Source of the DNA: Streptomonospora litoralis
Lineage (GTDB): Bacteria > Actinomycetota > Actinomycetes > Streptosporangiales > Streptosporangiaceae
DNA: 64,000 bases
Reading direction: 5' to 3'
NCBI RefSeq assembly: GCF_004323735.1
Contig: NZ_CP036455.1
Span: 4,893,101 to 4,957,100, forward strand
Shown: positions 34,528 through 43,361 of the stretch, piece by piece
Layout: each line of letters opens with the position of its first letter
How positions within the stretch are numbered: the stretch's first letter is position 1
The notes under the pieces: model-generated
Databases searched by the model: none
Told to the model about the DNA's origin: nothing
The model's input: only the letters and a program-made list of their open reading frames with translations
Position numbers and translations under genes: made by a program

Positions 34528-35070
34528 ATGTACGAGACCACGACCGAACTCGCCGAACTGCAGCACCTGCTCGACAGCTCCGTGGAACGCGCGAGCGCGC
34601 ACCTGCGGTCCATCTACCTGGGCGGCGAACGGCCGAGCACCCTCACGGCCGCACAGCTCACCGGGGCACTGACGGGGATGTGCACACTGTCGGTCTCCAC
34701 CGTGACGGCCCGCGGCGAGCCCCGCATCAGCGGCATCGACGGCCATTTCCTGCACGGCCGCTGGATCGTCGGCACCGACCGCTCCGCGGCCAAGGCGCGT
34801 CACCTGGCGGCCCGCCCGGGGATCAGCGCCGCTCACATGCGGGGCGAGGCCCTCGGTGTGTTCACCCACGGCACCGCCGTGCCGATCAGCCCGCCCGACG
34901 CCGCCGATCCAGAGGCACAGGGCTGGCCCGCCGTACTGGAGCACCTCACCGCGCACTACGGCGATTCACCGGTCAACTGGGACGGTGTCAATGTCGTCTA
35001 CTACCGCATCGAGCCGCAGTGGATGACCGCCTACTGCCCGGAACCGGAGAAGCTGCTCGCCGAGCGCTGA
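34528..35070 (+). CDS. pyridoxamine 5'-phosphate oxidase-like flavin-binding protein
   Basis: This 180-residue split-barrel protein includes LSVSTVTARGEPRISGIDGHFL and WIVGTDRSAAKARHLAARPG, the pattern of PPOx-like FMN- or F420-binding proteins, with WMTAYCPEPEKLLAER at the end. Such actinobacterial proteins often use F420 or FMN as redox cofactor. The substrate is unknown. ATG 34528 is the start of the conserved part. An in-frame ATG at 34498 is an alternative and lies nearer no better ribosome site. Confidence 0.8.
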   Translation: MYETTTELAELQHLLDSSVERASAHLRSIYLGGERPSTLTAAQLTGALTGMCTLSVSTVTARGEPRISGIDGHFLHGRWIVGTDRSAAKARHLAARPGISAAHMRGEALGVFTHGTAVPISPPDAADPEAQGWPAVLEHLTAHYGDSPVNWDGVNVVYYRIEPQWMTAYCPEPEKLLAER

Positions 35071-35442
35071 GCGCGGCGGGCGGCCGGGGGCGGCGAAGGC
35101 CGTGCGGCCTCCCGGCCGGCGATGCCAAGGACGGGAGACCGCGGCTACCGACCGGTAGCCGTAGCCGCCCAGGGCGGCCCCCGCCCATGGGCGACGACGA
35201 GGACTCCCGCGAGCGTCGACCGTTGAAGACCTCGCGCCCGCGCCCGACGGCGGCAGACGCCGTGCACCCGTCGACGGGCGGACCGTCGGACGTGCAGCCC
35301 GCTGTACATCCGCTGTCCCACCCTCTACCGCTGGGAAAGGGCGGCTCACACCGCTGAAGCGTCGCCGGTCGGCTGCGTAGTGTCTTCATTCTTGCCGGGA
35401 CCACTCGGGTTCCGGCGGAAGCGAAGACGAGGAGACGGCGCC
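35071..35442. other. intergenic region with a small hairpin
   Basis: No gene is seen. CGGCTACC-GACC-GGTAGCCG (35142-35161) is a perfect 8-bp hairpin that may terminate the upstream oxidase-like gene. The last 60 bases carry the ribosome site of the hydrolase (ACGAGGAGAC). Confidence 0.45.
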
Positions 35443-37392
35443 GTGTCGCCACGAATCCGATCCGTACTCTCCCTCTGCGCGGCGGCGCTGGCCGCCGCCA
35501 CGGCCGTGCTGCCCGGCACCGCTGCCGCCGCCGACAAGGCCGGTGCCGAGGACGCCGCGGTCGAACCGACACCCGCCGCTGTGCAGCGCCTGCTCGACGA
35601 GCGCGTGCCCGAACTGCTTGAGGAGCACAACGTCCCCGGCGCCGCGGTGTCCGTGGTCGCCGGCGGCGAACAGGTCTACGCCGGCGGCTACGGAGAAGCC
35701 GATGTCGACGAGGGGACACCGGTCGACGCCGACAGGACCTCGTTCCCGATGGCCTCGGTCAGCAAGTCCTTCACCGCGGCGGCTGTCCTGCAACTCGCCG
35801 ACCGGGGCGAGGTGGACCTGCACGCCGACGTCAACGCCTACCTGCCCGAGGAGGCGCGGATCCCCGAGACCTATCCCGGCAAGCCGGTGACCCTGCACCA
35901 CCTGCTGACCCATTCGGCCGGGTTCGAGAGCGCGGTCGCCGGAATGGCCGCCGACTCCGCCGAGGGCATGCTGGAGCTGGGCGAGTATGTGCGGGAGTAC
36001 CGGCCCGACCGCATCTATCCGCCCGGCAGGTTCATCGGGTACTCCAACTACGGCACCAGCCTCGCCGGGCTGGTCGTCCAGCGGGTGTCGGGTGTCCCGT
36101 TCGCGGAATACGTCGCCGAGAACGTGTTCGCTCCGCTGGGCATGCGGCGGAGCGCCTTCGCCACTCCCGACGAGGCCGCCGACCGGTTCGAGACGCCGAC
36201 CCTCTACTACGCGTCCCTCGAAGAGGCCGACGCGCTCTACGTCAACCAGGCCCCGGCAGGGGCCGGTTACGCCACCGCGTCCGACATGTCGGCGTTCCTG
36301 CTTGCTCTGCTGAACGGTGGCGAGTACCAGGGGGCGCGGATCCTCTCCCCCGAAGCCGCCGACACGATGCTGTCCGCGCAGCACTCGGTGCATCCGCGGT
36401 TGGCGGGGGCGGCATACGGAACCTGGGACAAGGCCGGTGCCTGGCCGCATGCCGTCGGCCACGGCGGCGACCTCGACGGCGCGCACACCGAATGGGCCGT
36501 CGTACCCGAAGCGGATCTGGGCGTCTACGTGGCGGTCAACGGCGACGGCACCGCGCAGAGCCCGCTGGAGGACGTGCGGGCACTCGTCGTCGAGGAGGTG
36601 CTGGAGGAGTTCACCGCCTCCGCGGACACCACCGCAGCGCCCACCGGGCAGACTGCGTCCGGCGTCGCGCCGGGACACTACGAAGGCTCCTACCGGACGA
36701 CGCGCATCGGCCGCAGCGACACCAGCGAGCTGATGTCGGCCATCGACCTGACGTCGGTCTCGGCCGCCGGCGACGGCCGACTGCGCACGGCCAACACGAT
36801 GCTGGGCGAACAGGTCTGGACTCCGGTCGGGGACAATCGGTTCCGCAGTGAGAAGGGCGGCGAACTGGCCTTCATCGAGGAGGACGGCGAGATCACCGGG
36901 TTGGCCTACGGCGCTGTCCCCACCCAGAACTACGAGCGGATCGCCTGGCACGAGCACGTCTACCTGCACCTTGCGGGAGCCGGCGCCGCGCTGCTGATCA
37001 TGGGCACCGTCCTGGTGTGGCCGTCGGCCGCGCTCGTCCGCAGGTTGCGCGGGCGCGGCCACGACCGCGCCCGCACCCGCGGGTCGCGTACTGCGCGCGC
37101 CCTGGCCGCGGCCGCGGTCGTCACCTGTGCGGGCTACACGGCCTTCGTGGTCTCGGCCCTGGGCGACGGCGCCGCCCTGACCGGCATGGTCTTCAACGGC
37201 TCGCCGCTGCTGACCGTCCCGCTCTCCGTGGCCGGAGCCGTCTCAGTCATAGTCCTGGCCGCCGCGGTCGGGGCATGGATCCTCCGCTGGTGGGGCGTCG
37301 CCGGCCGGATCCACTACTCGCTGGTCGCTGTGGCCGTCCTCGGCTTCGTCGCGTTCGGCGCCCACTACGGTCTGACCGCGCTGCCGGTGTAG
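35443..37392 (+). CDS. secreted serine hydrolase, beta-lactamase/PBP-like, with C-terminal membrane helices
   Basis: This 649-residue protein has a signal peptide ending TAAAA near residue 30. The class C-type serine-hydrolase domain has SVSK at 105-108 (nucleophile and lysine), YSNYG at 200-204 and an HGGD near 345 in place of KTG. A beta-rich linker follows, then four C-terminal transmembrane helices. The catalytic domain would lie outside the cell. D-amino peptidase, esterase or cell-wall roles are possible, and true beta-lactamase activity is not implied. GTG 35443 has GAGGAGAC upstream. The gene stands alone. Confidence 0.9.
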   Translation: MSPRIRSVLSLCAAALAAATAVLPGTAAAADKAGAEDAAVEPTPAAVQRLLDERVPELLEEHNVPGAAVSVVAGGEQVYAGGYGEADVDEGTPVDADRTSFPMASVSKSFTAAAVLQLADRGEVDLHADVNAYLPEEARIPETYPGKPVTLHHLLTHSAGFESAVAGMAADSAEGMLELGEYVREYRPDRIYPPGRFIGYSNYGTSLAGLVVQRVSGVPFAEYVAENVFAPLGMRRSAFATPDEAADRFETPTLYYASLEEADALYVNQAPAGAGYATASDMSAFLLALLNGGEYQGARILSPEAADTMLSAQHSVHPRLAGAAYGTWDKAGAWPHAVGHGGDLDGAHTEWAVVPEADLGVYVAVNGDGTAQSPLEDVRALVVEEVLEEFTASADTTAAPTGQTASGVAPGHYEGSYRTTRIGRSDTSELMSAIDLTSVSAAGDGRLRTANTMLGEQVWTPVGDNRFRSEKGGELAFIEEDGEITGLAYGAVPTQNYERIAWHEHVYLHLAGAGAALLIMGTVLVWPSAALVRRLRGRGHDRARTRGSRTARALAAAAVVTCAGYTAFVVSALGDGAALTGMVFNGSPLLTVPLSVAGAVSVIVLAAAVGAWILRWWGVAGRIHYSLVAVAVLGFVAFGAHYGLTALPV

Positions 37393-37505
37393 CGCCGCGG
37401 CACCGCACGGGCTTGAGCGGGCGCCCGGTACCGTCTCCGGGCCGCCCGCTCGTGCTTGCGCCCGGGGAACGGGATTCCCGCTGCCGCGTCCGGTCACCCC
37501 CCGCC

Positions 37506-37520
37506 GGTTGCCTAACCTTA
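37506..37520. promoter_or_regulatory. weak iron-box-like half site before the AraC gene
   Basis: GGTTGCCTAACCTTA resembles the right half of the IdeR/DmdR consensus (GGCTAACCTAA), and it lies just before the GTG at 37525. It is imperfect and may be chance. Confidence 0.3.
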
Positions 37521-37524
37521 TGAC

Positions 37525-38370
37525 GTGGCCATGCGAGACATCCGGACGGGTCCGGCCGCCCGAGCGCACGCCGCCGGGCGGCCGTCGCCGCAGCCCACCG
37601 ACGCCGACCGGCGGAGGCTTCCGCTCTACGCCGCCGGTGAGATCGATGTGCCGTTCGCCGTGGCGACCAGCGCCGAGATCATCCCGCGGGACACGTTCTG
37701 GGACGAGCACGCGCATCCGACGCACGAGCTGCTCTGGAACGAGAGCGGGGCCTCATCGGCGACGATCGGCAGGCGGATCTGGACGATCACCCCGGCGGCC
37801 GGGCTGTGGATCCCGGCGGGCACCCGCCATTCCGGCTGGACGCCCGCGGGTACGCGGCACCGCGCGGCCCAGTTCGGCGTCCGCGCTGCGCCGGCGATAT
37901 CCGAGGGGCCGGTCGCGGTCGAGGTCACACCGCTACTGCGGCTCCTGCTCGACCGCCTCGACGCTGCGGGCCTCGGCGCGGGTGAGCGGACGCGGACCGA
38001 GGCGATGGTGCTCGACCTGCTCGGTCCCGCCCAGCACGAACTGTCCCTGCGGATACCCGAGTCCGCGCTGCTGGCGCCCATCTTCGCCGCCGTGCGCGAC
38101 GATCCCGCCGACCCCACGACGCTGGCGGGCTGGGCGGCGCGGCTCGGTGTGAGCTCGCGCACCCTCACCCGGGCGTTCCGCGCCGAGACCGGTGCGGGAT
38201 TCAGCCGGTGGCTGGCCACGGCGCGCGTGCAGCACGCGGTCGCGCTACTCGCGCGAGGAGAGGGCATAGACGACGTCGCGGCGCGCGTGGGTTACCACTC
38301 GGCGAGCGCGTTCGGCGCGGCGTTCCGGCGGATCACGGGGATGAGTCCGGGGCGCTTCCGTTCGCAGTGA
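37525..38370 (+). CDS. AraC-family transcriptional regulator
   Basis: This 281-residue protein has a cupin-like N-terminal sensing half (HAHPTHELLW near residue 71 and LWIPAGTRHSGW) and a C-terminal double helix-turn-helix: LAGWAARLGVSSRTLTRAFR, then GIDDVAARVGYHSASAFGAAFR and a closing GMSPGRFR. It sits 347 bases upstream of the iron-siderophore uptake operon on the same strand, which makes it a candidate regulator of that operon. GTG 37525 and ATG 37531 are both possible starts. Confidence 0.9.
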   Translation: MAMRDIRTGPAARAHAAGRPSPQPTDADRRRLPLYAAGEIDVPFAVATSAEIIPRDTFWDEHAHPTHELLWNESGASSATIGRRIWTITPAAGLWIPAGTRHSGWTPAGTRHRAAQFGVRAAPAISEGPVAVEVTPLLRLLLDRLDAAGLGAGERTRTEAMVLDLLGPAQHELSLRIPESALLAPIFAAVRDDPADPTTLAGWAARLGVSSRTLTRAFRAETGAGFSRWLATARVQHAVALLARGEGIDDVAARVGYHSASAFGAAFRRITGMSPGRFRSQ

Positions 38371-38514
38371 CCTTCGCGGGGGACGCCCCGCAGCCGCCTC
38401 CACCGCCGGTCCCACGAGTTGCGCCCCCTCCCGCATCGTCACGCACGTTGTCCGTTTCGCGACAAACGAGTCTGATTTACGCGATTGCGTGCCTGGCCAG
38501 CCGACCCTAAATTC

Positions 38515-38532
38515 GGTTAGGCAAACCTAACC
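38515..38532. promoter_or_regulatory. iron box (IdeR/DmdR-type operator)
   Basis: GGTTAGGCAAACCTAACC is a perfect palindrome (7-bp arms, 4-base spacer) containing TTAGG-N4-CCTAA, the core of the actinobacterial IdeR/DtxR operator. It lies about 190 bases upstream of the siderophore receptor gene, in an AT-richer patch. With Fe2+ bound, the repressor would shut off the operon. The rest of the gap 38371-38717 shows no gene. Confidence 0.85.
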
Positions 38533-38717
38533 GTCAATCGATGTATCCGATGCGGCCTCGCGGTATGCCCGTCGTGGGCGGCAGCGCATCGGTGCGCCCC
38601 GGCCGACCGGCCCCGAGCAGGGGCAGGGCGCCGCTGCACTGCAGGCGATGCGGGGGCGACCGCGGCCTCGCTCCGCCGCGGCGGAGCCCGCACGGCCGGC
38701 ACAACCGGAAGGAAACC

Positions 38718-39755
38718 ATGGCCCGCGTTTCACGGCTGGTGGCGCTCGCCACCGCCGCACTGCTGACCGTCCCACTCGCCGCATGCTCGTCGTCCCCCTC
38801 CGCCCAGCAGACCGGGGGCTCCGGCTCAGGGGCGGACGGCTGGACGACCGTGACCGTCGAGCACGCCTTCGGCACCACGACCATCGACGCCGAGCCTGAG
38901 CGCGTCGCCACGGTGAACTGGGCCAACCACGAGGTCCCGCTGGCCCTCGGTGTGGTGCCGGTGGGCATGGCCGCGGCGAACTTCGGCGACGACGACGGCG
39001 ACGGCGTCCTCCCCTGGGTCGAGGAGAAGCTCACGGAGCTCGACGCCGAGACGCCGGTGCTGTTCGACGAGACCGACGGCATCGACTTCGAGGCCGTCGC
39101 GGACACCCGACCGGACGTGATCCTCGCCGCCTACTCCGGACTCACCCGGGAGGACTACGACACGCTGAGCGAGATCGCCCCCGTCGTCGCCTACCCGAAG
39201 ACCGCTTGGGGGACGCCGTGGCGCGAGATGATCGAGCTGAACAGCAAGGCCCTGGGCATGGCCGAGGAAGGCGACGACCTGATCGCCGACCTCGAACAGG
39301 ACATCGAGGAGGCGGCCGCCGAGCATCCGCGAATCGAGGGCCGGTCGGCGATGTTCCTGACGCACGTCGACACCACCGACCTGAGCGAGGTCAGCTTCTA
39401 CACCGCGCACGACACCCGCGCCATGTTCTTCGACGACCTCGGCATGCAGACTCCCGAGAGCGTCGCGAGCGCCTCTGCCGAGACCGACAAGTTCTCCCTC
39501 ACCCGCAGCGCCGAGCGGGCCGACACGTTCGACGATGTCGACATCATCGTCACCTACGGCGGCGACGAGCTGGTGCGGAGCCTCGAAGACGACCCGCTGC
39601 TGTCGCAGATGCCGGCGGTGGAGAACGGTTCCGTCGTCAACCTCCCCTCGGACGACCCCCTCGGCACGGCCGCGAACCCCACTCCCCTGTCGATCTCCTG
39701 GGTCCTCGACGACTACCTGGCCCTGCTGGACGAAGCCGCCGGCGCCGCACAGTGA
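38718..39755 (+). CDS. iron-siderophore ABC transporter substrate-binding lipoprotein
   Basis: This 345-residue periplasmic-type binding protein has a lipoprotein signal VPLAAC (Cys23). The FecB/FhuD two-lobe pattern follows: TTTIDAEPERVATVNWANHE, ALGVVPVGMAA, TRPDVILAAYSGLTREDY and LSEIAPVVAYP. It captures ferric siderophore outside the membrane for the permeases encoded next. ATG 38718 has GGAAGGAAACC upstream. The stop overlaps the first permease start by 4 bases (GTGA). The iron box lies upstream. Confidence 0.93.
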   Translation: MARVSRLVALATAALLTVPLAACSSSPSAQQTGGSGSGADGWTTVTVEHAFGTTTIDAEPERVATVNWANHEVPLALGVVPVGMAAANFGDDDGDGVLPWVEEKLTELDAETPVLFDETDGIDFEAVADTRPDVILAAYSGLTREDYDTLSEIAPVVAYPKTAWGTPWREMIELNSKALGMAEEGDDLIADLEQDIEEAAAEHPRIEGRSAMFLTHVDTTDLSEVSFYTAHDTRAMFFDDLGMQTPESVASASAETDKFSLTRSAERADTFDDVDIIVTYGGDELVRSLEDDPLLSQMPAVENGSVVNLPSDDPLGTAANPTPLSISWVLDDYLALLDEAAGAAQ

Positions 39756-40804
39756 CGGTGACGGCGCCCCGACCGCACTCCCCCGCGGGTACCGCCGCTG
39801 TGCGGTGGCGCCCGCGGCTGGGCAGACTCCTCTGGCTGCTGGCCGTGGTCGCCGCTCTGGTCGCCCTGGCGGGCACCTCCGTCGCGGTCGGTTCGCGCGA
39901 CGTGCCGTGGAGTGCCGTGGTCGCGGCCTTCGACGGTTCACCGGAAGGGTTCGACCAGGCGGCGGTCGCCAAGCGGATCCCCCGGACCGTGCTCGCGCTT
40001 CTCGCGGGCGCGGCGCTGGGCGTCTCGGGGGCGGTCATGCAGGGGGTGACGCGCAATCCGCTGGCCGATCCCGGGATTCTGGGGGTGAACATGGGCGCCT
40101 CGCTCGCCGTGGTCACCGGTCTCGCCTACTTCGGCCTGACCTCGGCGGCCGACTACGCCTGGACGGCCATCTTCGGGGCGGGCGTGACCGCCGTGTTCGT
40201 CTACGTGGTCGGTTCCCTGGGGAGGGGCGGCGCGACCCCGCTGAAACTCGCACTGGCCGGGGCGGCGACCTCCGCCGCTCTGGCGTCGCTGATCACCGCG
40301 GTGGTGCTACCGCGCGGCGACATCGCCGACGGGGCCCGCTCCTGGCAGATCGGCGGAGTGGGTGGCGGTTCGTTCGAGGCCATCGGGCACGTGGCGCCGT
40401 TCCTCGCCGTGGGCCTGGCCCTGTGCCTGCTGTCGGCCCGCGGGCTGGACCTGCTCGCGCTCGGCGACGAACTCGCCGCCGGGCTGGGTGCGCACGTGGC
40501 GGCCGCGCGGGCCGCGTCGTCCCTGGGCGCGGTCGTGCTGTGCGGCGCGACGACCGCCGCCACCGGGCCGATCGCCTTCGTCGGGCTCGTGGTGCCGCAC
40601 GTGTGCCGACTGCTCGGCGGTACCGGCCACCGGTGGCTGCTCCCGTTCTCGGCGCTGGGCGGGGCGGTGCTGCTGCTCGCGGCCGACGTGGTCGGCCGGA
40701 TCGCGGCGCGCCCCGCCGAGGTCGACGTGGGAATCGTGACCGCCCTGCTCGGTGCCCCGTTCTTCATCTACATCGTCCGCCGGCAGAAGGTGCGTGGCCT
40801 GTGA
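39752..40804 (+). CDS. FecCD-family iron-siderophore permease 1
   Basis: This 350-residue permease has about nine to ten helices with the family motifs [36 protein letters not shown] and GPIAFVGLVVPH, the last being the cytoplasmic loop that contacts the ATPase. GTG 39752 overlaps the receptor stop, and the end overlaps permease 2 in the same GTGA way. Together the two permeases form the BtuC/FecCD-like channel heterodimer. Confidence 0.94.
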   Translation: MTVTAPRPHSPAGTAAVRWRPRLGRLLWLLAVVAALVALAGTSVAVGSRDVPWSAVVAAFDGSPEGFDQAAVAKRIPRTVLALLAGAALGVSGAVMQGVTRNPLADPGILGVNMGASLAVVTGLAYFGLTSAADYAWTAIFGAGVTAVFVYVVGSLGRGGATPLKLALAGAATSAALASLITAVVLPRGDIADGARSWQIGGVGGGSFEAIGHVAPFLAVGLALCLLSARGLDLLALGDELAAGLGAHVAAARAASSLGAVVLCGATTAATGPIAFVGLVVPHVCRLLGGTGHRWLLPFSALGGAVLLLAADVVGRIAARPAEVDVGIVTALLGAPFFIYIVRRQKVRGL

Positions 40805-41850
40805 CCGTCACCGAGAGCCGCGTCTCCGCCCTTGAGGGCGCCGCCCGCGGTCGTCGGCAGCGCGCACGCCGGCGGCGCATCGTCATCGCCGTTCTCGCCG
40901 TCCTCATCGTGCTCGTGTTCGCGGCGAGCCTGATGTTCGGACGGACCTTCTACCCGATCGGCGATGTCGTGCGGGTCGCTCTCGGTGAGGATGTCCCGGG
41001 CGCGTCGTTCACCGTCGGGCGGTTGCGGCTGCCGCGGGCCGTACTGGCCGTCGCGGCGGGGCTGTGCTTCGGGCTCTCCGGGGTCACCTTCCAGACCATG
41101 CTGCGCAACCCCCTCGCCAGCCCGGACATCATCGGAATCAGCGCGGGAGCCGGCACGGCGGCGACCTTCGCGATCGTGGTGCTCTCCCTGACGGAGACCG
41201 CGGTCGCGGTCTTCGCGGTCGCGGCCGGGCTGGCGGTCGCATTGCTCGTCTACGCGCTGTCGTTCAAGAGCGGGGTCTCCGGTACCCGCCTCATCCTGAT
41301 CGGGATCGCCATAGCCGCGATGCTCGACAGCGTCACCACCTACATCCTCGACCAGGCCGCCCAGTGGGACCTGCAGGAGGCGATGAGGTGGCTGACGGGC
41401 AGTCTCAACGGCGCCACCTGGGCTGAGGCCGTGCCGGTCGTCGCCGCGCTGCTCGTGGCCGGGCCTCTGCTGCTGTACAAGTCGACCGACCTGTCCATTC
41501 TCCAGCTGGGTGACGAGACGGCGGCGGCGCTGGGCGTGCGCGTGGACCGCACGCGGCTGGTCGCGGTCGTCGGGGCGGTAGGGCTCATCGCGTTCGCGAC
41601 GGCGTCCGCCGGGCCGATCGCGTTCGTCGCGTTCCTATCCGGCCCGATCGCGGCGCGCATGGTCGGCCCGAACGGCTCCCTGCTGGTTCCGGCCGCCCTG
41701 GTCGGCGCACTCCTGGTGCTGGTAGCCGACTTCGTCGGCCAGTACGCCCTCGGCACCCGCTACCCCGTCGGAGTGGTCACCGGAGTCCTGGGCGCGCCCT
41801 ACCTCGTCTACCTGATCGTGCGCACCAACCGCGCGGGCGGCTCGTTGTGA
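40801..41850 (+). CDS. FecCD-family iron-siderophore permease 2
   Basis: This 349-residue permease has RLPRAVLAVAAGLCFGLSGV, FQTMLRNPLASPDIIGISAG and GPIAFVAFLSGPIA, matching permease 1. Helices fill the rest. It is the last gene of the operon: the expected FecE/FhuC ATPase does not follow, and a toxin-antitoxin pair on the other strand comes next. The transporter must therefore borrow an ATPase encoded elsewhere. Confidence 0.94.
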   Translation: MTVTESRVSALEGAARGRRQRARRRRIVIAVLAVLIVLVFAASLMFGRTFYPIGDVVRVALGEDVPGASFTVGRLRLPRAVLAVAAGLCFGLSGVTFQTMLRNPLASPDIIGISAGAGTAATFAIVVLSLTETAVAVFAVAAGLAVALLVYALSFKSGVSGTRLILIGIAIAAMLDSVTTYILDQAAQWDLQEAMRWLTGSLNGATWAEAVPVVAALLVAGPLLLYKSTDLSILQLGDETAAALGVRVDRTRLVAVVGAVGLIAFATASAGPIAFVAFLSGPIAARMVGPNGSLLVPAALVGALLVLVADFVGQYALGTRYPVGVVTGVLGAPYLVYLIVRTNRAGGSL

Positions 41851-41974
41851 GCCGCGAACGACATGCTGCAACTTGTGGGCGAACCGCGCAGCCGCGTAGG
41901 CATCCGAGGCCCCAGGCTCGGCCATGCGCTCGTCTCGCAGGTCACGCCAGTCAGAATGGGAGTACACAGCGTCC

Positions 41975-42235
41975 TCAGCGGCCGTAGATCTCGCGGCGGT
42001 GTCCGACCGCAACAACCTCGACTCTGATCCGCGAGTCGTTGATGTCGTAGAGCACACGGTAGTCCCCGACGCGGACGCGATATTCCGATCGGCCTTGAAG
42101 CTTCTTGCAACCATCCGGGCGGGGATTGTCGGCAAGATCCGCGATCGCCGCCACGACGCGCTTTCGCACCGGAACGTCGAGCTTACGCAGCATTTTCCGA
42201 GCCGACACGGAGATCTCGATCGTGTACCGGCTCAC
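41975..42235 (-). CDS. RelE/ParE-family toxin
   Basis: This 86-residue basic protein, YTIEISVSARKMLRKLDVPV, then GDYRVLYDINDSRIRVEVVAVGHRREIY, is a standard RelE fold: an mRNA interferase cutting mRNA in the ribosome, or a ParE-like gyrase poison. The GxYRVLY and VGHRxxIY segments favour RelE. It overlaps the upstream antitoxin gene by 4 bases. Confidence 0.9.
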   Translation of the reverse strand: MSRYTIEISVSARKMLRKLDVPVRKRVVAAIADLADNPRPDGCKKLQGRSEYRVRVGDYRVLYDINDSRIRVEVVAVGHRREIYGR

Positions 42236-42429
42236 CCGTAGTCCTCCACCCGGAACGGGACCATCTCATCGCGTCCCGCTCGGATGTCTTCCTTCACGCG
42301 ATCGATCTCGGCGCCGTCGACCAGGTCTTCGTAGTGCTCCACCCATGCGGCGGGGACCAGCACGTACCCGGCCAGGTCGCGCCCCACAACCGGATCCGGC
42401 TCACCGGAGTCCGCGGGCTCAGCAGTCAT
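42232..42429 (-). CDS. antitoxin of the RelE-type pair (Phd/RelB-like)
   Basis: This 65-residue acidic protein, GYVLVPAAWVEHYEDLVDGA then EIDRVKEDIRAGRDEMVPF, lies directly before the toxin and overlaps it by 4 bases, the usual antitoxin-first order. GAGGAGG precedes ATG 42429. The DNA-binding N-terminus is short, and the C-terminal helix with KEDIRAG would wrap the toxin. Confidence 0.82.
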   Translation of the reverse strand: MTAEPADSGEPDPVVGRDLAGYVLVPAAWVEHYEDLVDGAEIDRVKEDIRAGRDEMVPFRVEDYG

Positions 42430-42591
42430 CGTCCTCCTCACCCTCCGGCCTTGGCGGATACGCGGCACGCCCCCGGGAAATTCCGAGACTCCCCGCTCGG
42501 GGCTCGCCACGTACAGATTACGCGCCGAGGACGGCAAGGCGCAGCGACTCTCCACGAACGCCACCAGGGGCCGCCCGGATGTACTCCTGTG

Positions 42592-43257
42592 CTATCCGGC
42601 CGTACGGGCCACGCCCACCGGGCAGGTGGCGCCCGTTCCGCCGACGCCGCAGTAGCCGTTGGGGTTCTTGGCGTCGGATAGGTACTGCTGGTGGTAGTCC
42701 TCGGCGAAGTAGAACGGGCCCGCCGGGGCGATCTCGGTGGTGACGGCGCCGTGCCCGGCGGCGCTGAGCACCTGCTGGAAGGCGTCGCGGGAGGACTCGG
42801 CGGCCGCCTTCTGGGCCTCGTCGTGGTAGAAGATCGCCGACCGGTACTGGGTGCCGATGTCGTTGCCCTGGCGCATGCCCTGGGTGGGGTCGTGGCCCTC
42901 CCAGAAGACCTTGAGCAGGTCGGTGTAGGAGATGGTGCGGGGGTCGAAGACCACGCGCACGGCCTCGGTGTGGCCCGTGCGCCCGCTGCACACCTCCTCG
43001 TAGGCGGGGTTGGGCGTGTAGCCGCCGGCGTAGCCGACCGCGGTGGTGATGACGCCGTTGCCGGCGCCGATCTCCCAGAACCCGCGTTCGACGCCCCAGA
43101 AGCATCCCATGCCGAAATCGGCGATCTCGCTGCCTTCGGGGTAGGGCGGGGCCAGCGGTGTGCCGAGTACCTCGTGGCGCTCGGGCACCGGCATAGGTGT
43201 GTCGCGGCCCGGCAGGGCCTGCTCCGGAGTGACCATGCTCATCTGCTTGCCGAACAT
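42592..43257 (-). CDS. msrA: peptide methionine-S-sulfoxide reductase MsrA
   Basis: This 221-residue enzyme reduces methionine-S-sulfoxide in proteins and free methionine using thioredoxin. The catalytic GCFWG is at 51-55 (Cys52). [22 protein letters not shown] follows, as do [21 protein letters not shown] and a C-terminal resolving region [18 protein letters not shown] with two cysteines. It is transcribed away from rarD, with which it shares a 104-base divergent promoter region. Confidence 0.96.
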   Translation of the reverse strand: MFGKQMSMVTPEQALPGRDTPMPVPERHEVLGTPLAPPYPEGSEIADFGMGCFWGVERGFWEIGAGNGVITTAVGYAGGYTPNPAYEEVCSGRTGHTEAVRVVFDPRTISYTDLLKVFWEGHDPTQGMRQGNDIGTQYRSAIFYHDEAQKAAAESSRDAFQQVLSAAGHGAVTTEIAPAGPFYFAEDYHQQYLSDAKNPNGYCGVGGTGATCPVGVARTAG

Positions 43258-43361
43258 GCCTCCAGGCTACCCGCGGCGCCCCGGACGGCCAGGGCCCGAG
43301 CCCGCTGAACCGCCCGGAAATCCGGTACTCATAGGATGAATTCTGGCTTACCCTTGCGCCC

